Source: Pseudomonas sp. LFM046
GTDB lineage: Bacteria; Pseudomonadota; Gammaproteobacteria; Pseudomonadales; Pseudomonadaceae
Direction of reading: 5' to 3'
NCBI RefSeq assembly: GCF_000949385.2
Contig: NZ_JYKO02000001.1
Span: 3,854,770-3,918,769, forward strand
Length of the DNA stretch: 64,000 bases
A program made the translations under genes and the position numbers. Positions 39,099 to 51,471 of this stretch are shown here, one piece after another; the stretch's first letter is position 1, and every line of letters starts with the position of its first letter. A model generated the notes under the pieces. The model ran no database searches. It saw only the letters and a program-made list of their open reading frames with translations, and was not told the DNA's origin.

Positions 39099-40538
39099 AT
39101 GAGCACAGCAATCAGTCAGACTGCTTATAACTATAAGGTGGTCCGCCAGTTCGCCGTTATGACGGTGATCTGGGGGGTCATAGGGATGGGTCTAGGCGTG
39201 TTCATCGCCGCACAACTCGTGTGGCCGGAACTCAACCTGAACCTGCCCTGGACCTCTTTCGGCCGCCTGCGCCCCCTGCATACCAACGCGGTGATCTTCG
39301 CCTTCGGCGGATGCGCCCTGTTCGCCACTTCCTACTATGTGGTGCAGCGCACCTGCCAGACCCGTCTGGTATCCGATAGTCTGGCCGCCTTCACCTTCTG
39401 GGGTTGGCAAGCCGTGATCGTGCTGGCAATCATCACCCTGCCGCTGGGTTACACCTCCTCCAAGGAGTACGCCGAGCTGGAGTGGCCGGTCGACATCCTG
39501 CTGGGTCTCGTCTGGATCACCTACTGCGTCGTCTTCTTCGGCACCATCATCAAACGCAAGACCAAGCACATCTATGTGGGCAACTGGTTCTTCGGCGCCT
39601 TCATCCTGGTGACCGCCATGCTGCACATCGTCAACAGCATGGAAATGCCGGTCTACGCCTTCAAGTCGTACTCCATGTACTCCGGTGCCACCGACGCCAT
39701 GATCCAGTGGTGGTACGGCCACAACGCCGTGGGCTTCTTCCTGACCACCGGCTTCCTGGGGATGATGTACTACTTCGTGCCGAAGCAGGCCGAGCGTCCG
39801 ATCTACTCCTACCGCCTGTCCATCGTGCACTTCTGGGCGCTGATCACCCTGTACATCTGGGCCGGTCCGCACCACCTGCACTACACCGCCCTGCCGGACT
39901 GGGCCCAGTCCCTCGGCATGGCCATGTCCCTGATTCTGCTGGCTCCGAGCTGGGGCGGCATGATCAACGGCATGATGAGCCTGTCCGGCGCCTGGCATAA
40001 GCTGCGCTCCGACCCCATCCTGCGCTTCCTGGTGGTATCCCTGGCCTTCTACGGCATGTCCACCTTCGAAGGCCCGATGATGGCCATCAAGACCGTCAAC
40101 GCCCTCTCCCACTACACCGACTGGACCATCGGCCACGTACACGCCGGCGCCCTCGGCTGGGTCGCGATGATCTCCATCGGCTCCCTGTACCACCTGATTC
40201 CGAAGGTGTTCGCCCGCCAGCAGATGCACAGCGTCGGTCTGATCAACGCCCACTTCTGGCTGGCCACCATCGGTACCGTTCTGTACATCGCCTCCATGTG
40301 GGTCAACGGCATCACCCAGGGCCTGATGTGGCGTGCAGTCAACGAAGACGGCACCCTCACCTACTCCTTCGTTGAAGCCCTTGAAGCCAGCCACCCGGGC
40401 TACCTGGTGCGCATGATCGGCGGCGCCTTCTTCGTGACCGGCATGCTGCTGATGGCCTACAACACCTACCGCACCGTACGTGCTGCCAAGCCGGCTGAAT
40501 ACGACGCCGCTGCGCAGATCCCGCAAGGAGCTCACTAA
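39099..40538 (+). CDS. ccoN: cbb3-type cytochrome c oxidase subunit I (copy 1)
   Basis: 479-residue paralogue of the ccoN at 35512, with the same helices and metal ligands ([28 protein letters not shown]). Start [18 protein letters not shown] is by homology; the upstream frame is open for 107 more codons without conservation. No Anr box. The stop overlaps the ccoO start by one base (TAATG), in contrast to the 12-base gap of copy 2. Bases 40038-40162 match copy 2 exactly. Confidence 0.96.
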   Translation: MSTAISQTAYNYKVVRQFAVMTVIWGVIGMGLGVFIAAQLVWPELNLNLPWTSFGRLRPLHTNAVIFAFGGCALFATSYYVVQRTCQTRLVSDSLAAFTFWGWQAVIVLAIITLPLGYTSSKEYAELEWPVDILLGLVWITYCVVFFGTIIKRKTKHIYVGNWFFGAFILVTAMLHIVNSMEMPVYAFKSYSMYSGATDAMIQWWYGHNAVGFFLTTGFLGMMYYFVPKQAERPIYSYRLSIVHFWALITLYIWAGPHHLHYTALPDWAQSLGMAMSLILLAPSWGGMINGMMSLSGAWHKLRSDPILRFLVVSLAFYGMSTFEGPMMAIKTVNALSHYTDWTIGHVHAGALGWVAMISIGSLYHLIPKVFARQQMHSVGLINAHFWLATIGTVLYIASMWVNGITQGLMWRAVNEDGTLTYSFVEALEASHPGYLVRMIGGAFFVTGMLLMAYNTYRTVRAAKPAEYDAAAQIPQGAH

Positions 40539-41149
40539 TGAAGCAACACGAATTAGTCGAGAAGAACATCGGCCTGCTGGCCCTGTTCATGGTGATTGCC
40601 GTGAGCATCGGTGGCCTGGTGCAGATCGTGCCGCTGTTCTTCCAGGACGTGACTAACACCCCGGTTGAAGGCATGAAGCCGCGCACCGCGCTGGAACTCG
40701 AAGGCCGCGACATCTACATCCGCGAAGGCTGCGTTGGCTGCCACTCGCAGATGGTCCGTCCGTTCCGTGCCGAAACCGAGCGTTACGGCCACTACTCCGT
40801 GGCCGGCGAAAGCGTCTGGGACCACCCCTTCCTGTGGGGCTCCAAGCGTACCGGTCCGGACCTGGCCCGCGTGGGCGGCCGCTACTCCGACGACTGGCAC
40901 CGTGCGCACCTGTACAACCCGCGCAACGTAGTGCCGGAGTCGAAGATGCCCGCCTACCCCTGGCTGGTTGAGAACAAGCTCGACGGCAAGCACACCGCTG
41001 ACAAGATGGAAGCTCTGCGCAAGCTGGGCGTGCCCTACACCGACGAAGACATCGCCGGCGCCAAGGCAGCAGTGAAAGGCAAGACCGAAATGGAAGCGCT
41101 GGTCGCATTCCTGCAAGGTCTGGGCACCGCTATCAAGAACAAACGGTAA
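40538..41149 (+). CDS. ccoO: cbb3 oxidase subunit II, monoheme cytochrome c (copy 1)
   Basis: 203 residues, single N-terminal membrane helix, heme motif [14 protein letters not shown]. It is highly similar to the copy at 36948, with 128 bases (40802-40929) identical including silent sites; divergence is concentrated at both ends. Confidence 0.96.
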   Translation: MKQHELVEKNIGLLALFMVIAVSIGGLVQIVPLFFQDVTNTPVEGMKPRTALELEGRDIYIREGCVGCHSQMVRPFRAETERYGHYSVAGESVWDHPFLWGSKRTGPDLARVGGRYSDDWHRAHLYNPRNVVPESKMPAYPWLVENKLDGKHTADKMEALRKLGVPYTDEDIAGAKAAVKGKTEMEALVAFLQGLGTAIKNKR

Positions 41150-41155
41150 CGCAAG

Positions 41156-41344
41156 ATGGATATCGGCACTCTCCGCGGCATAGGCACCTTCATTGTCTTC
41201 GTCGCCTTCATCGGCGTCGTGCTCTGGGCCTACAGCAGCAAGCGCAAGAGCAGCTTCGACGAAGCGGCCAACCTGCCCTTCGCGGATGAGCCGCCCAAAA
41301 CCTCCGAGCGTGACGAGCAAGCTTCTAGGAGTAACAAAGAATGA
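41156..41344 (+). CDS. ccoQ: cbb3 oxidase small subunit CcoQ (copy 1)
   Basis: 62-residue single-helix protein, [20 protein letters not shown] then [20 protein letters not shown], with a longer polar tail than the other copy. The stop overlaps ccoP by four bases (ATGA). Confidence 0.93.
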   Translation: MDIGTLRGIGTFIVFVAFIGVVLWAYSSKRKSSFDEAANLPFADEPPKTSERDEQASRSNKE

Positions 41345-42315
41345 CTTCGTTCTGGAGTTGGTACGTAACCCTCCTCACCAGCGCCACGCTGGTGGCGCTG
41401 ACCTGGCTGATCTTCGCCACCCGTCGCGGCCAGCGTCAGGAAAGCACCGATGAAACCGTTGGCCACGCCTTCGACGGCATCGAGGAATATGACAACCCGC
41501 TGCCCAAGTGGTGGTTCATGCTGTTCGTCGGCACCCTGATCTTCGCCGTCGGCTACCTGGTCATGTACCCGGGCATGGGCAACTGGAAAGGCATGTTCCC
41601 CGGCTACGGCGAAGTTGCCGAAGGCAAGCCGTTCGCCAACGGCCAGAGCGGCTGGACCGGCGTACACCAGTGGGAAAAGGAGATGGACAAGGCTGACCAG
41701 CAGTACGGCCCGATCTTCGCCAAGTACGCTGCCATGCCCATCGAAGAAGTAGCGCAGGACCCGAAAGCCCTGAAAATGGGCGGCCGCATGTTCGCGTCCT
41801 ACTGCTCCGTGTGCCACGGCTCCGACGCCAAGGGCGCCTACGGCTTCCCGAACCTGACCGACCACGACTGGCGCTGGGGTGGCGAAGCCGCCACCATCAA
41901 GACCACCATCATGGGCGGTCGCCACGGCCTGATGCCGGCCTGGGGCGAAGTCATTGGCGACCAGGGCGTGCGTGACGTAGCCGCCTTCCTGCGCGTGACC
42001 CTGCACGGTCGCGAGCTGCCGAAGGACGTGAAGGCCGATCCGGAAGCCGGCAAGGCCATCTTCGCTGCCAACTGCGTAGCCTGCCACGGCGCCGAAGGCC
42101 AGGGCACCCCGGCCATGGGTGCGCCGAACCTGACCCACCCGAACGCCTTCATCTACGGCAGCAGCTACGCCCAGCTGCAACAGACCATCCGCTACGGTCG
42201 CCAAGGCACCATGCCGGCCCAGGAGCAAGTCCTCGGCAACGACAAGGTACACCTGCTGGCTGCCTACGTTTACAGCCTGTCGCAGAAACCTGCTGCAGAA
42301 GCTGAAGCCAAGTAA
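41341..42315 (+). CDS. ccoP: cbb3 oxidase subunit III, diheme cytochrome c (copy 1)
   Basis: 324 residues, with the N-terminal helices and two heme c sites [13 protein letters not shown] and [13 protein letters not shown]. It differs from copy 2 by an extended linker ([16 protein letters not shown]) between the membrane and heme domains. Followed by a stem-loop and then ccoG. Confidence 0.96.
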   Translation: MTSFWSWYVTLLTSATLVALTWLIFATRRGQRQESTDETVGHAFDGIEEYDNPLPKWWFMLFVGTLIFAVGYLVMYPGMGNWKGMFPGYGEVAEGKPFANGQSGWTGVHQWEKEMDKADQQYGPIFAKYAAMPIEEVAQDPKALKMGGRMFASYCSVCHGSDAKGAYGFPNLTDHDWRWGGEAATIKTTIMGGRHGLMPAWGEVIGDQGVRDVAAFLRVTLHGRELPKDVKADPEAGKAIFAANCVACHGAEGQGTPAMGAPNLTHPNAFIYGSSYAQLQQTIRYGRQGTMPAQEQVLGNDKVHLLAAYVYSLSQKPAAEAEAK

Positions 42316-42323
42316 TACCCTCG

Positions 42324-42358
42324 CCTGCCATGCGCGACGCACTGTCGCACATGGCAGG
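42324..42358 (+). other. Stem-loop after ccoP (copy 1)
   Basis: Fifteen-bp stem CCTGCCATGCGCGAC / GTCGCACATGGCAGG with one mismatch and a five-base loop, no T-run. It may stabilise the oxidase mRNA 3' end. The loop region resembles the GTGCGAC hairpin after the other ccoP. Confidence 0.5.
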
Positions 42359-42450
42359 CAGCTATCAGGCGTACCATATATAGCGGATAGAAGAACTCCG
42401 ACCGGCAATGTACTGGTCCGAGCATCGATGACCGCCGTGGTATGAGAAAG

Positions 42451-43866
42451 ATGAGCGAACAGATTCCCGTCAAGAACATCACCCCTCCCCCGGCCAAGGG
42501 CGGTGCAACCACCGACCTCTACGCCAGTCGCGAAAAGATCTACACCCGAGCCTTCACAGGCCTCTTCCGCAACCTGCGGATGACCGGCGGCGCCTTCCTC
42601 TTCCTGCTTTACTTCGGCACCGTCTGGCTCAACTGGAACGAGCGCCAGGCCGTCTGGTGGAACCTGCCCGAACGCAAGTTCTACATCTTCGGCGCCACCT
42701 TCTGGCCCCAGGACTTCGTACTCCTCTCCTGGTTGTTGATCATCTGCGCCTTCGGCCTGTTCTTCATTACCGTATTCGCCGGCCGCGTCTGGTGCGGCTA
42801 CACCTGCCCCCAGAGCGTCTGGACCTGGATCTTCATGTGGTGCGAGAAAGTCACCGAGGGTGACCGCAACCAGCGCATGAAGCTCGACAAGGCCCCCATG
42901 AGCGGCCAGAAACTCCTGCGCAAGTCCGCCAAGCATGGCCTCTGGCTGCTGATCGGCTTCGCCACCGGCATGACCTTCGTCGGCTACTTCACCCCCATCC
43001 GCGAACTGGCCTTCGAGTTCTTCACCGGCGCCGCCAGCGGCTGGGCCTACTTCTGGGTGTCCTTCTTCACCCTCGCCACGTACGGCAACGCCGGTTGGTT
43101 GCGCGAGCAGGTGTGCATCTACATGTGCCCCTACGCCCGCTTCCAGAGCGTGATGTTCGACAAGGACACCCTGATCGTCTCCTACGACCCGCGCCGCGGC
43201 GAGTCCCGTGGCCCGCGCAAGAAAGGCCTCGACTACAAGGCCCAGGGTCTCGGCGACTGCATCGACTGCACCATGTGCGTCCAGGTCTGCCCCACCGGCA
43301 TCGACATCCGTGACGGCCTGCAGATCGAATGCATCGGCTGCGCGGCCTGCATCGACGCCTGCGACAGCATCATGGAGAAGATGAACTACCCGAAAGGGCT
43401 GATCAGCTACACCACCGAACACAACCTGAATGGCCAGAAGACGCACCTGATGCGCCCACGCCTGATCGGTTACGCTATCGCCCTCGTCGCCATGATCGGC
43501 CTGTTCGCCTACGCCGTGGCCATCCGCTCCCTGGTGGAACTGGACGTGATCAAGGACCGCGTGCTGTTCCGCGAAAACGAACAAGGCCGCATCGAGAACG
43601 TCTACACCCTGAAGATCATGAACAAGTCCCAGGCGGACCAGACCTTCGTGATCGATGCCGAGGGCCTGGACGGCCTGGTCTACGAAGGCAAGCGCGAAGT
43701 GCGCGCCGAAGCGGGCGAAGTGCTCTCGGTACCGGTGGAACTGTCCATCGACCCCGACCAGCTGCCATCCAGCACCAACAAGATCCTCTTCCGCGTCCAC
43801 AGCGCGGATGACACCAGTATCAAGACCGACGCCGACAGCCGTTTCATTGGCCCCAGCGTCCGCTAG
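42451..43866 (+). CDS. ccoG: cbb3 oxidase maturation ferredoxin-type protein CcoG
   Basis: 471-residue membrane iron-sulfur protein of the CcoG/FixG/RdxA family, which reduces Cu(II) to Cu(I) for cbb3 assembly. The middle carries two 4Fe-4S motifs (CIDCTMCVQVCPTGID and CIGCAACIDACD), flanked by five hydrophobic segments and a C-terminal Ig-like domain. The alternative ATG nine bases upstream is possible; MSEQIPVKN is the usual start. Leads the maturation set ccoGHIS. Confidence 0.94.
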   Translation: MSEQIPVKNITPPPAKGGATTDLYASREKIYTRAFTGLFRNLRMTGGAFLFLLYFGTVWLNWNERQAVWWNLPERKFYIFGATFWPQDFVLLSWLLIICAFGLFFITVFAGRVWCGYTCPQSVWTWIFMWCEKVTEGDRNQRMKLDKAPMSGQKLLRKSAKHGLWLLIGFATGMTFVGYFTPIRELAFEFFTGAASGWAYFWVSFFTLATYGNAGWLREQVCIYMCPYARFQSVMFDKDTLIVSYDPRRGESRGPRKKGLDYKAQGLGDCIDCTMCVQVCPTGIDIRDGLQIECIGCAACIDACDSIMEKMNYPKGLISYTTEHNLNGQKTHLMRPRLIGYAIALVAMIGLFAYAVAIRSLVELDVIKDRVLFRENEQGRIENVYTLKIMNKSQADQTFVIDAEGLDGLVYEGKREVRAEAGEVLSVPVELSIDPDQLPSSTNKILFRVHSADDTSIKTDADSRFIGPSVR

Positions 43867-43880
43867 CAAACGGAAGCCCC

Positions 43881-44378
43881 ATGCAGTCCGAAACTCCCAG
43901 CCCCTGGTACAAGCAGCCCTGGCCCTGGTTCATCATCGCCATCCTCGGCACCTCGGTGGTGCTCGGCACCACCATGCTGGTGATCGCCACGAAGAATCCG
44001 CCGAGCCTGGTCGCCGACAACTATTACGAAGTCGGCAAGGGCATCAACACCTCCCTGGAGCGGGAGAACCTCGCCAAGCAGCTCGGCATGAAAGCCAGCC
44101 TGCGGTTGGATGAAGCCAGCGGCCAGGTGGACCTGGAGCTGGCGGGCACCAGCCGGCCGCAACAGGTGGTGCTGAGCCTGCTCTCCCCCACCCAGCAGGA
44201 AAAGGACCGCCGAATCGTGCTTCAGCCCCAGGCTGACGGCCACTATCGCGGCCAGCTGCCGGATGCGGTCAGCGGCCGTCGCTTCGTCGAACTGATCGGC
44301 CAGGAGCAGGGCCAGGACTGGCGCCTGTTCGAGGAAGAAACCCTGGACAAGGGCAGCGTCATCCGCCTTGGCGAATAA
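43881..44378 (+). CDS. ccoH: cbb3 oxidase assembly protein CcoH (FixH)
   Basis: 165-residue single-pass membrane protein with an N-terminal anchor (about residues 13-36, PWFIIAILGTSVVLGTTMLV) and the conserved PPSLVADNYYEVGKGIN. Acts late in assembly of the oxidase. GGAAG precedes the ATG. Confidence 0.93.
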   Translation: MQSETPSPWYKQPWPWFIIAILGTSVVLGTTMLVIATKNPPSLVADNYYEVGKGINTSLERENLAKQLGMKASLRLDEASGQVDLELAGTSRPQQVVLSLLSPTQQEKDRRIVLQPQADGHYRGQLPDAVSGRRFVELIGQEQGQDWRLFEEETLDKGSVIRLGE

Positions 44379-44384
44379 GCGCCC

Positions 44385-46784
<2,400 letters not shown>

Positions 46785-46859
46785 AAACCGGCGGCTGGAG
46801 TCCGAAGCGAGGTGCCTTCGCTCCGACTTCCGCCTCCCGCTCCACAACGAGATTTCGCC

Positions 46860-47081
46860 ATGCCCGCGTTATACATCCTGATCCCGGTCGCCATCGGCCT
46901 GGTCGGTTTCGCCATCTGGCTGTTCTTCTGGGCCGTGGACAGCGGCCAGTACGACGACCTCGATGGCCCGGCCCACAGCATCCTCTTCGATGACGAAGAC
47001 CCCAAGCACCAGGCCGGCATCGCCGAAGCGGAAGGCAACGACAAGCCCCAGCAGGACGAACAGGACAAGCCCCGTGGCTGA
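46860..47081 (+). CDS. ccoS: cbb3 oxidase maturation protein CcoS
   Basis: 73-residue single-pass protein, MPALYILIPVAIGLVGFAIW with the conserved FWAVDSGQYDDLDGPAHSILFDDE. Needed for cofactor insertion in CcoN. It overlaps the following membrane-protein gene by eight bases. Confidence 0.92.
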   Translation: MPALYILIPVAIGLVGFAIWLFFWAVDSGQYDDLDGPAHSILFDDEDPKHQAGIAEAEGNDKPQQDEQDKPRG

Positions 47082-47802
47082 ACTCGCTCCCCTGCTGGTC
47101 TCCGCCCTCATCCTCGGCCTGCTCGGCGGCGGCCATTGCCTCGGCATGTGCGGTGGCCTGATGGGCGCCCTGACCCTCGCCATCCCACCTGAACAACGCG
47201 CCCGGCGACTGCAGCTGCTGCTGGCCTACAACGTCGGCCGCATCCTCAGCTATACCCTCGCAGGCCTGCTGATCGGCCTGGCGGGCTGGGCCATTGCCAG
47301 CAGCCCGGCCGCCATGGCGCTGCGCGTGGTCGCGGCGGCGCTGCTGATCTGTATGGGCCTGTACCTGGCCGGCTGGTGGAGCGGCCTGACCCGCATCGAA
47401 GCCCTGGGCCAGGGGCTCTGGCGCCACATCCAGCCGGTGGCGCGCAAGCTGTTGCCGGTGTCCAGCCTCCCCCGCGCGCTGCTCCTCGGCGGTCTCTGGG
47501 GCTGGCTGCCCTGCGGCCTCGTCTACAGCACCCTGCTCTGGTCCGCCAGCCAGGGCTCCGCGGCCGACAGCGCCCTGCTGATGCTGGCCTTCGGCGTCGG
47601 CACCCTGCCGGTTCTCATTGCCACGGGCCTGGCCGCCGAGCGCCTGACCGCCTTGCTGCGCAAGCGCGGCGTGCGGGTGGCCGGTGGCCTGCTGGTGATT
47701 CTCTTCGGCCTCTGGACCCTGCCCGGCCCGCACCAGGCCTGGCTGATGGGCCATGGCGGACACGGCACCACCGCCAGCAGCGAGCACCATCACAGCCACT
47801 GA
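47074..47802 (+). CDS. TauE/SafE-like (DsbD-type) membrane protein, cco-linked
   Basis: 242-residue integral membrane protein with about six helices. It starts at GTG (VAELAPLLVSALILGLLGGGHCLGMCGGLMG); the GHCLGMCGG pair and second Cys in GWLPCGLVYS place it in the SafE/UrtA-like group found after ccoS in many bacteria, implicated in copper or sulfur/redox handling. The C-terminus is His-rich (SSEHHHSH), which would suit metal binding. The GTG is chosen because it gives conserved residues; its ribosome site is weak and coupling to ccoS is likely. Confidence 0.8.
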   Translation: MAELAPLLVSALILGLLGGGHCLGMCGGLMGALTLAIPPEQRARRLQLLLAYNVGRILSYTLAGLLIGLAGWAIASSPAAMALRVVAAALLICMGLYLAGWWSGLTRIEALGQGLWRHIQPVARKLLPVSSLPRALLLGGLWGWLPCGLVYSTLLWSASQGSAADSALLMLAFGVGTLPVLIATGLAAERLTALLRKRGVRVAGGLLVILFGLWTLPGPHQAWLMGHGGHGTTASSEHHHSH

Positions 47803-47826
47803 ACAGGTCAACAGCCCATACACCGC

Positions 47827-47868
47827 TTGATACAAATCAAGATCGCCATGACGGGAGCCCCCTAGACT
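47827..47868 (+). promoter_or_regulatory. Anr box and -10 of hemN
   Basis: TTGATACAAATCAA (47827-47840) is a perfect TTGAT-N4-ATCAA site. TAGACT at 47863-47868 is a fitting -10, and the start it predicts near 47875 lies 41.5 bases from the box centre: the class II geometry. Confidence 0.92.
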
Positions 47869-47902
47869 GCCGGGCACAGACAGCCGAACCGGGGATTCCC
47901 GC

Positions 47903-49285
47903 ATGCTCGACGACATTAGCTGGGACGCCGGCCTGATCCGCCGCTACGACACCCCAGGCCCGCGCTACACCTCCTACCCCACCGCCGTGCAGTTCAATCA
48001 CCGGGTGGGCTCCTTCGAACTGCTCCATGCCCTGCGCGAAAGCCGCAAGGCGAGCCGCCCCCTCTCGCTCTACGTGCACGTGCCGTTCTGCGCGAACATT
48101 TGCTACTACTGCGCCTGCAACAAGGTCATCACCAAGGACCGCGGCCGCGCCCTGCCCTACCTGGAGCGCCTGGAGCGGGAAATCGAGCTGATCGCCTGCC
48201 ACCTCGACCCACAACAGAAGGTCGAACAGCTGCATTTCGGCGGTGGCACGCCCACGTTCCTCAGCCACGACGAACTGCGCCGGCTCATGAACTACCTGCG
48301 CACACACTTCAACCTGCTTGACGACGATTCGGGCGACTACGGCATCGAGATCGATCCGCGTGAGGCGGACTGGTCCACCATGGGCCTGCTTCGGGACCTG
48401 GGCTTCAATCGCGTCAGCCTCGGTGTGCAGGACCTGGACCCCGCCGTGCAGCGCGCCGTCAACCGGCTGCAGAGCCTGGAAGAAACCCGCGCCATCGTCG
48501 AAGCCGCGCGCACCCTCCAATTCCGCTCGCTGAACCTCGACCTGATCTACGGCCTGCCCAAGCAAACGCCGGACAGCTTCGCCCGCACGGTGAACGAAGT
48601 GATCGCCCTGCAGCCGGACCGGCTATCGGTATTCAACTATGCACACCTGCCGGAGCGCTTCCTGCCCCAGCGCCGCATCCGCAGCGAAGACCTGCCCAGC
48701 CCCGGCGAGAAACTGGAAATGCTCCAGCGCAGCATCGAACAGCTGACCGCTGCCGGCTACCGCTACATCGGCATGGACCACTTCGCCCTGCCCGATGACG
48801 AACTGGCCATCGCCCAGGAAGACGGCCGCCTGCAACGCAACTTCCAGGGCTACACCACCCATGGCCACTGCGACCTGATCGGCCTTGGGGTTTCCGCCAT
48901 CAGCCAGATCGGCGACCTCTACTGCCAGAACACCATCCAGTTGAACGAGTACCAGTCCTCCCTGGAACAGGGCTTGCTCGCCACCAATCGCGGCCTGGTC
49001 TGCGAAGACGACGATCGCATTCGGCGAGCGGTGATCCAGCAACTGATCTGCGAATTCGAATTGGATTTCGCCAGCATCGAAACCCACTTCAACATCGAAT
49101 TTCGCGGCTATTTCGGCGATATCTGGCCGCAACTGGAGCAAATGGCCAAGGACAGACTGATCGATCTCAGCGACAGCCGAATCGACGTACTCCCCGCCGG
49201 CCGCCTGCTGGTTCGCTCGCTGTGCATGCTCTTCGACCACTACCTGGCGGGCCAGGTCCAGCGGCGTTTTTCCCGGGTGATCTGA
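47903..49285 (+). CDS. hemN: Oxygen-independent coproporphyrinogen III oxidase HemN
   Basis: 460-residue radical SAM enzyme that makes protoporphyrinogen IX precursors without oxygen. The radical SAM cluster is in HVPFCANICYYCACNKVITK, with GGGTPTFLS and the C-terminal HemN domain. It lies behind a perfect Anr site and upstream of anr, the arrangement of P. aeruginosa, and supplies heme when the oxygen-dependent HemF cannot. Confidence 0.97.
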   Translation: MLDDISWDAGLIRRYDTPGPRYTSYPTAVQFNHRVGSFELLHALRESRKASRPLSLYVHVPFCANICYYCACNKVITKDRGRALPYLERLEREIELIACHLDPQQKVEQLHFGGGTPTFLSHDELRRLMNYLRTHFNLLDDDSGDYGIEIDPREADWSTMGLLRDLGFNRVSLGVQDLDPAVQRAVNRLQSLEETRAIVEAARTLQFRSLNLDLIYGLPKQTPDSFARTVNEVIALQPDRLSVFNYAHLPERFLPQRRIRSEDLPSPGEKLEMLQRSIEQLTAAGYRYIGMDHFALPDDELAIAQEDGRLQRNFQGYTTHGHCDLIGLGVSAISQIGDLYCQNTIQLNEYQSSLEQGLLATNRGLVCEDDDRIRRAVIQQLICEFELDFASIETHFNIEFRGYFGDIWPQLEQMAKDRLIDLSDSRIDVLPAGRLLVRSLCMLFDHYLAGQVQRRFSRVI

Positions 49286-49292
49286 CGCCAGG

Positions 49293-49730
49293 TCAGGCGG
49301 TCAGCAGCCGCCCGACCTCCAGCGCCTGCTCATCGCTGAGGCCGGCCTCGCGGACCGCCTTGGCCAGATTGAGTTGGGCGCTGGTCAAGGCGCTGCGCAG
49401 CGCGTTGAGTTGGCTGCGAACCGCCTCCAGGCGCTGCACGTCCAGGGTCCCGTCGGCGGCAATGGCGTCCAGCTCGGCCTGCCGCTCGGCGAGCTGCGCC
49501 TTCAGTGCACGGATCAGCTTCAGCAACTCCTTGATGCCGTCGGGCAGGCTGCTCTCATCGATATCGTCGTTCTTCTGCGGGGCACTGGTCTTGCCAAGAT
49601 TCGACAGGCTCACGCGGATGCCCTCACGCACACCGTCGGCGTCCGCCGGTCCTTCCTCCCGACGTGCGACCTGTCGCCGCACCGCCTCCGCCACGCGCAT
49701 CAGGGGGCTATTCGTGTCCAAGCGCAACAT
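49293..49730 (-). CDS. Conserved hypothetical coiled-coil protein
   Basis: 145-residue soluble protein, start MLRLDTNSPLMRVAEAVRRQVARREEG. The C-terminal two thirds (SLPDGIKELLKLIRALKAQLAERQAELDAIA) are strongly helical with heptad-like Leu spacing. GGAG lies six bases before this ATG, which favours it over the ATG 12 bases upstream. I cannot name a family; it is convergent with hemN and divergent from anr, the same place as a hypothetical gene in P. aeruginosa. Confidence 0.72.
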   Translation of the reverse strand: MLRLDTNSPLMRVAEAVRRQVARREEGPADADGVREGIRVSLSNLGKTSAPQKNDDIDESSLPDGIKELLKLIRALKAQLAERQAELDAIAADGTLDVQRLEAVRSQLNALRSALTSAQLNLAKAVREAGLSDEQALEVGRLLTA

Positions 49731-49876
49731 AGGCTGCTCCATGCCTGATTTCGCACTGGCTATCGGCTGATTTCGGCAAAACTTGAGCGACAGGTCAGGT
49801 AGGCTTTTTCTGGCTGTCGCCTACACCCTGCGTTAACCTTACGCGTTATGTGTGTTTGTTTTGCAAGGAATAGCTC

Positions 49877-50611
49877 ATGTCCGAAATCATCAAGGTGCGT
49901 AACGTACCTCAGGCCCACTGCAAGGACTGCAGCTTGGCGGCCCTCTGCCTGCCCCTGTCACTGAACATGGAAGACATGGACGCGCTGGACGAGATCGTCA
50001 AGCGTGGCCGTCCCCTGAAGAAGGGTGAACTCCTGTTCCGCCAGGGCGACGAATTCGGCTCCGTCTTCGCGGTGCGCTCCGGTGCCCTCAAGACCTTCAC
50101 CGTCACCGATGCCGGCGAAGAGCAGATCACCGGTTTCCACCTGCCCAGCGAACTGGTCGGTCTCTCCGGCATGGACACCGAGCTCTACCCGGTATCCGCC
50201 CAGGCCCTGGAAACCACCTCGGTGTGCGAAATTCCCTTCGAGCGCCTGGACGAACTGTCGGTCCAGCTGCCGCAACTGCGCCGTCAGCTGATGCGGGTCA
50301 TGAGCCGGGAAATCCGCGACGACCAGCAAATGATGCTGCTGCTCTCCAAGAAGACCGCCGACGAACGCATCGCCACCTTCCTGGTCAACCTCTCGGCCCG
50401 CTTCCGCGCCCGTGGTTTCTCCGCCAACCAGTTCCGCCTGGCCATGTCGCGCAACGAAATCGGCAACTACCTGGGCCTGGCGGTAGAAACCGTCTCCCGC
50501 GTCTTCACCCGTTTCCAGCAGTCCGGCCTGATCGCCGCCGAAGGCAAGGAAGTCCACATCCTCGACCCCATCGAACTCTGCGCCATGGCCGGCGGGAGCA
50601 TCGAAAGCTGA
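49877..50611 (+). CDS. anr: Anaerobic regulator Anr (FNR family)
   Basis: 244-residue CRP/FNR regulator. The [4Fe-4S] cysteines are Cys15, Cys18 and Cys24 in [15 protein letters not shown], with Cys117 in TTSVCEIPF; the recognition helix has EVxSR-type residues in AVETVSRVF. The sites seen at ccoN2 and hemN match its consensus. GGAA precedes the ATG. No obvious box lies in its own short upstream region. Confidence 0.97.
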   Translation: MSEIIKVRNVPQAHCKDCSLAALCLPLSLNMEDMDALDEIVKRGRPLKKGELLFRQGDEFGSVFAVRSGALKTFTVTDAGEEQITGFHLPSELVGLSGMDTELYPVSAQALETTSVCEIPFERLDELSVQLPQLRRQLMRVMSREIRDDQQMMLLLSKKTADERIATFLVNLSARFRARGFSANQFRLAMSRNEIGNYLGLAVETVSRVFTRFQQSGLIAAEGKEVHILDPIELCAMAGGSIES

Positions 50612-50676
50612 TTCCCGCGGGGCTGCCCGTCCGGCGGCCCCGCCTGATCCATCCCGCCATCCTCCAGGCCTCGACG

Positions 50677-51225
50677 ATGATTTTCGACGACTTCTCCATC
50701 AAGACCCTGATCCGCCCCGTACTGGACTTCCCCAAGCCCGGCGTGGTGTTCCGCGACATTACTCCCCTGTTCCAGTCGCCCCGCGCGCTGCGCCTGGTGG
50801 CCGACAGCTTCATCCAGCGTTACGTCGAAGCCGACTTCAGCCACATCGGCGCCATGGACGCCCGTGGCTTCCTGATCGGATCGATCATCGCCTACGAACT
50901 CAACAAGCCCCTGGTGCTCTTCCGCAAGCAGGGCAAGCTGCCGGCCGACGTGCTCTCCGAGCCCTACCAGACCGAGTACGGCGAAGCCTTCCTGGAAGTC
51001 CACAGCGACAGCCTGTGCGAAGGCGACAAGGTCCTGATCTTCGATGACCTGATCGCCACCGGCGGCACCCTGCTGGCCGCCGCACGACTGGTCCGCCGCA
51101 TGGGCGCCAGCGTGTTCGAAGCCGCCGCCATCATCGACCTGCCGGAACTGGGCGGCTCCGAGCGCCTGGGCGAAGCCGGCATCCCCACCTTCTCCCTCAC
51201 CGCCTTCGCCCTCGACGAGCGCTGA
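50677..51225 (+). CDS. apt: Adenine phosphoribosyltransferase
   Basis: 182-residue purine salvage enzyme making AMP from adenine and PRPP. The PRPP-binding motif [18 protein letters not shown] is intact, with the flexible loop in [12 protein letters not shown]. The first in-frame ATG that gives the conserved [19 protein letters not shown] start is chosen. It follows anr directly and ends before a GC-rich hairpin. Confidence 0.95.
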   Translation: MIFDDFSIKTLIRPVLDFPKPGVVFRDITPLFQSPRALRLVADSFIQRYVEADFSHIGAMDARGFLIGSIIAYELNKPLVLFRKQGKLPADVLSEPYQTEYGEAFLEVHSDSLCEGDKVLIFDDLIATGGTLLAAARLVRRMGASVFEAAAIIDLPELGGSERLGEAGIPTFSLTAFALDER

Positions 51226-51230
51226 GTGAC

Positions 51231-51258
51231 GTGCGGGCCCGCGCCAGCGGGCCCGCAC
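51231..51258 (+). terminator. Hairpin after apt
   Basis: Perfect 12-bp stem GTGCGGGCCCGC / GCGGGCCCGCAC, loop GCCA, no T-run. A very stable GC-rich hairpin; may need Rho or act as a 3' block. Confidence 0.5.
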
Positions 51259-51471
51259 CCAACCGAAGCACGGCCGCTCTGACCGGGTTACAGCGCCTTC
51301 CGCAGACGTTACCCCTCGCCCCACCCCACCCCGCGAACACCCGCCGAAAGTTGGCGCCCAGGCCCTCGCGCCCGCCTCCTCGATCCTCAATAGTTACATC
51401 GACTGATGGCACGGTCGCCCGCGCCACCGATAACAACAATGGACGGCTCCCCGAGCCCGAGAGGATCCCGC

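Noticed and set aside
41230-43869. 879-codon minus-strand frame across ccoP-ccoG
   Set aside because: Shadow of ccoP and ccoG; translation has no recognisable domain.
46796-46850. Imperfect inverted repeat before ccoS
   Set aside because: Three mismatches in 13 pairs and no T-run.
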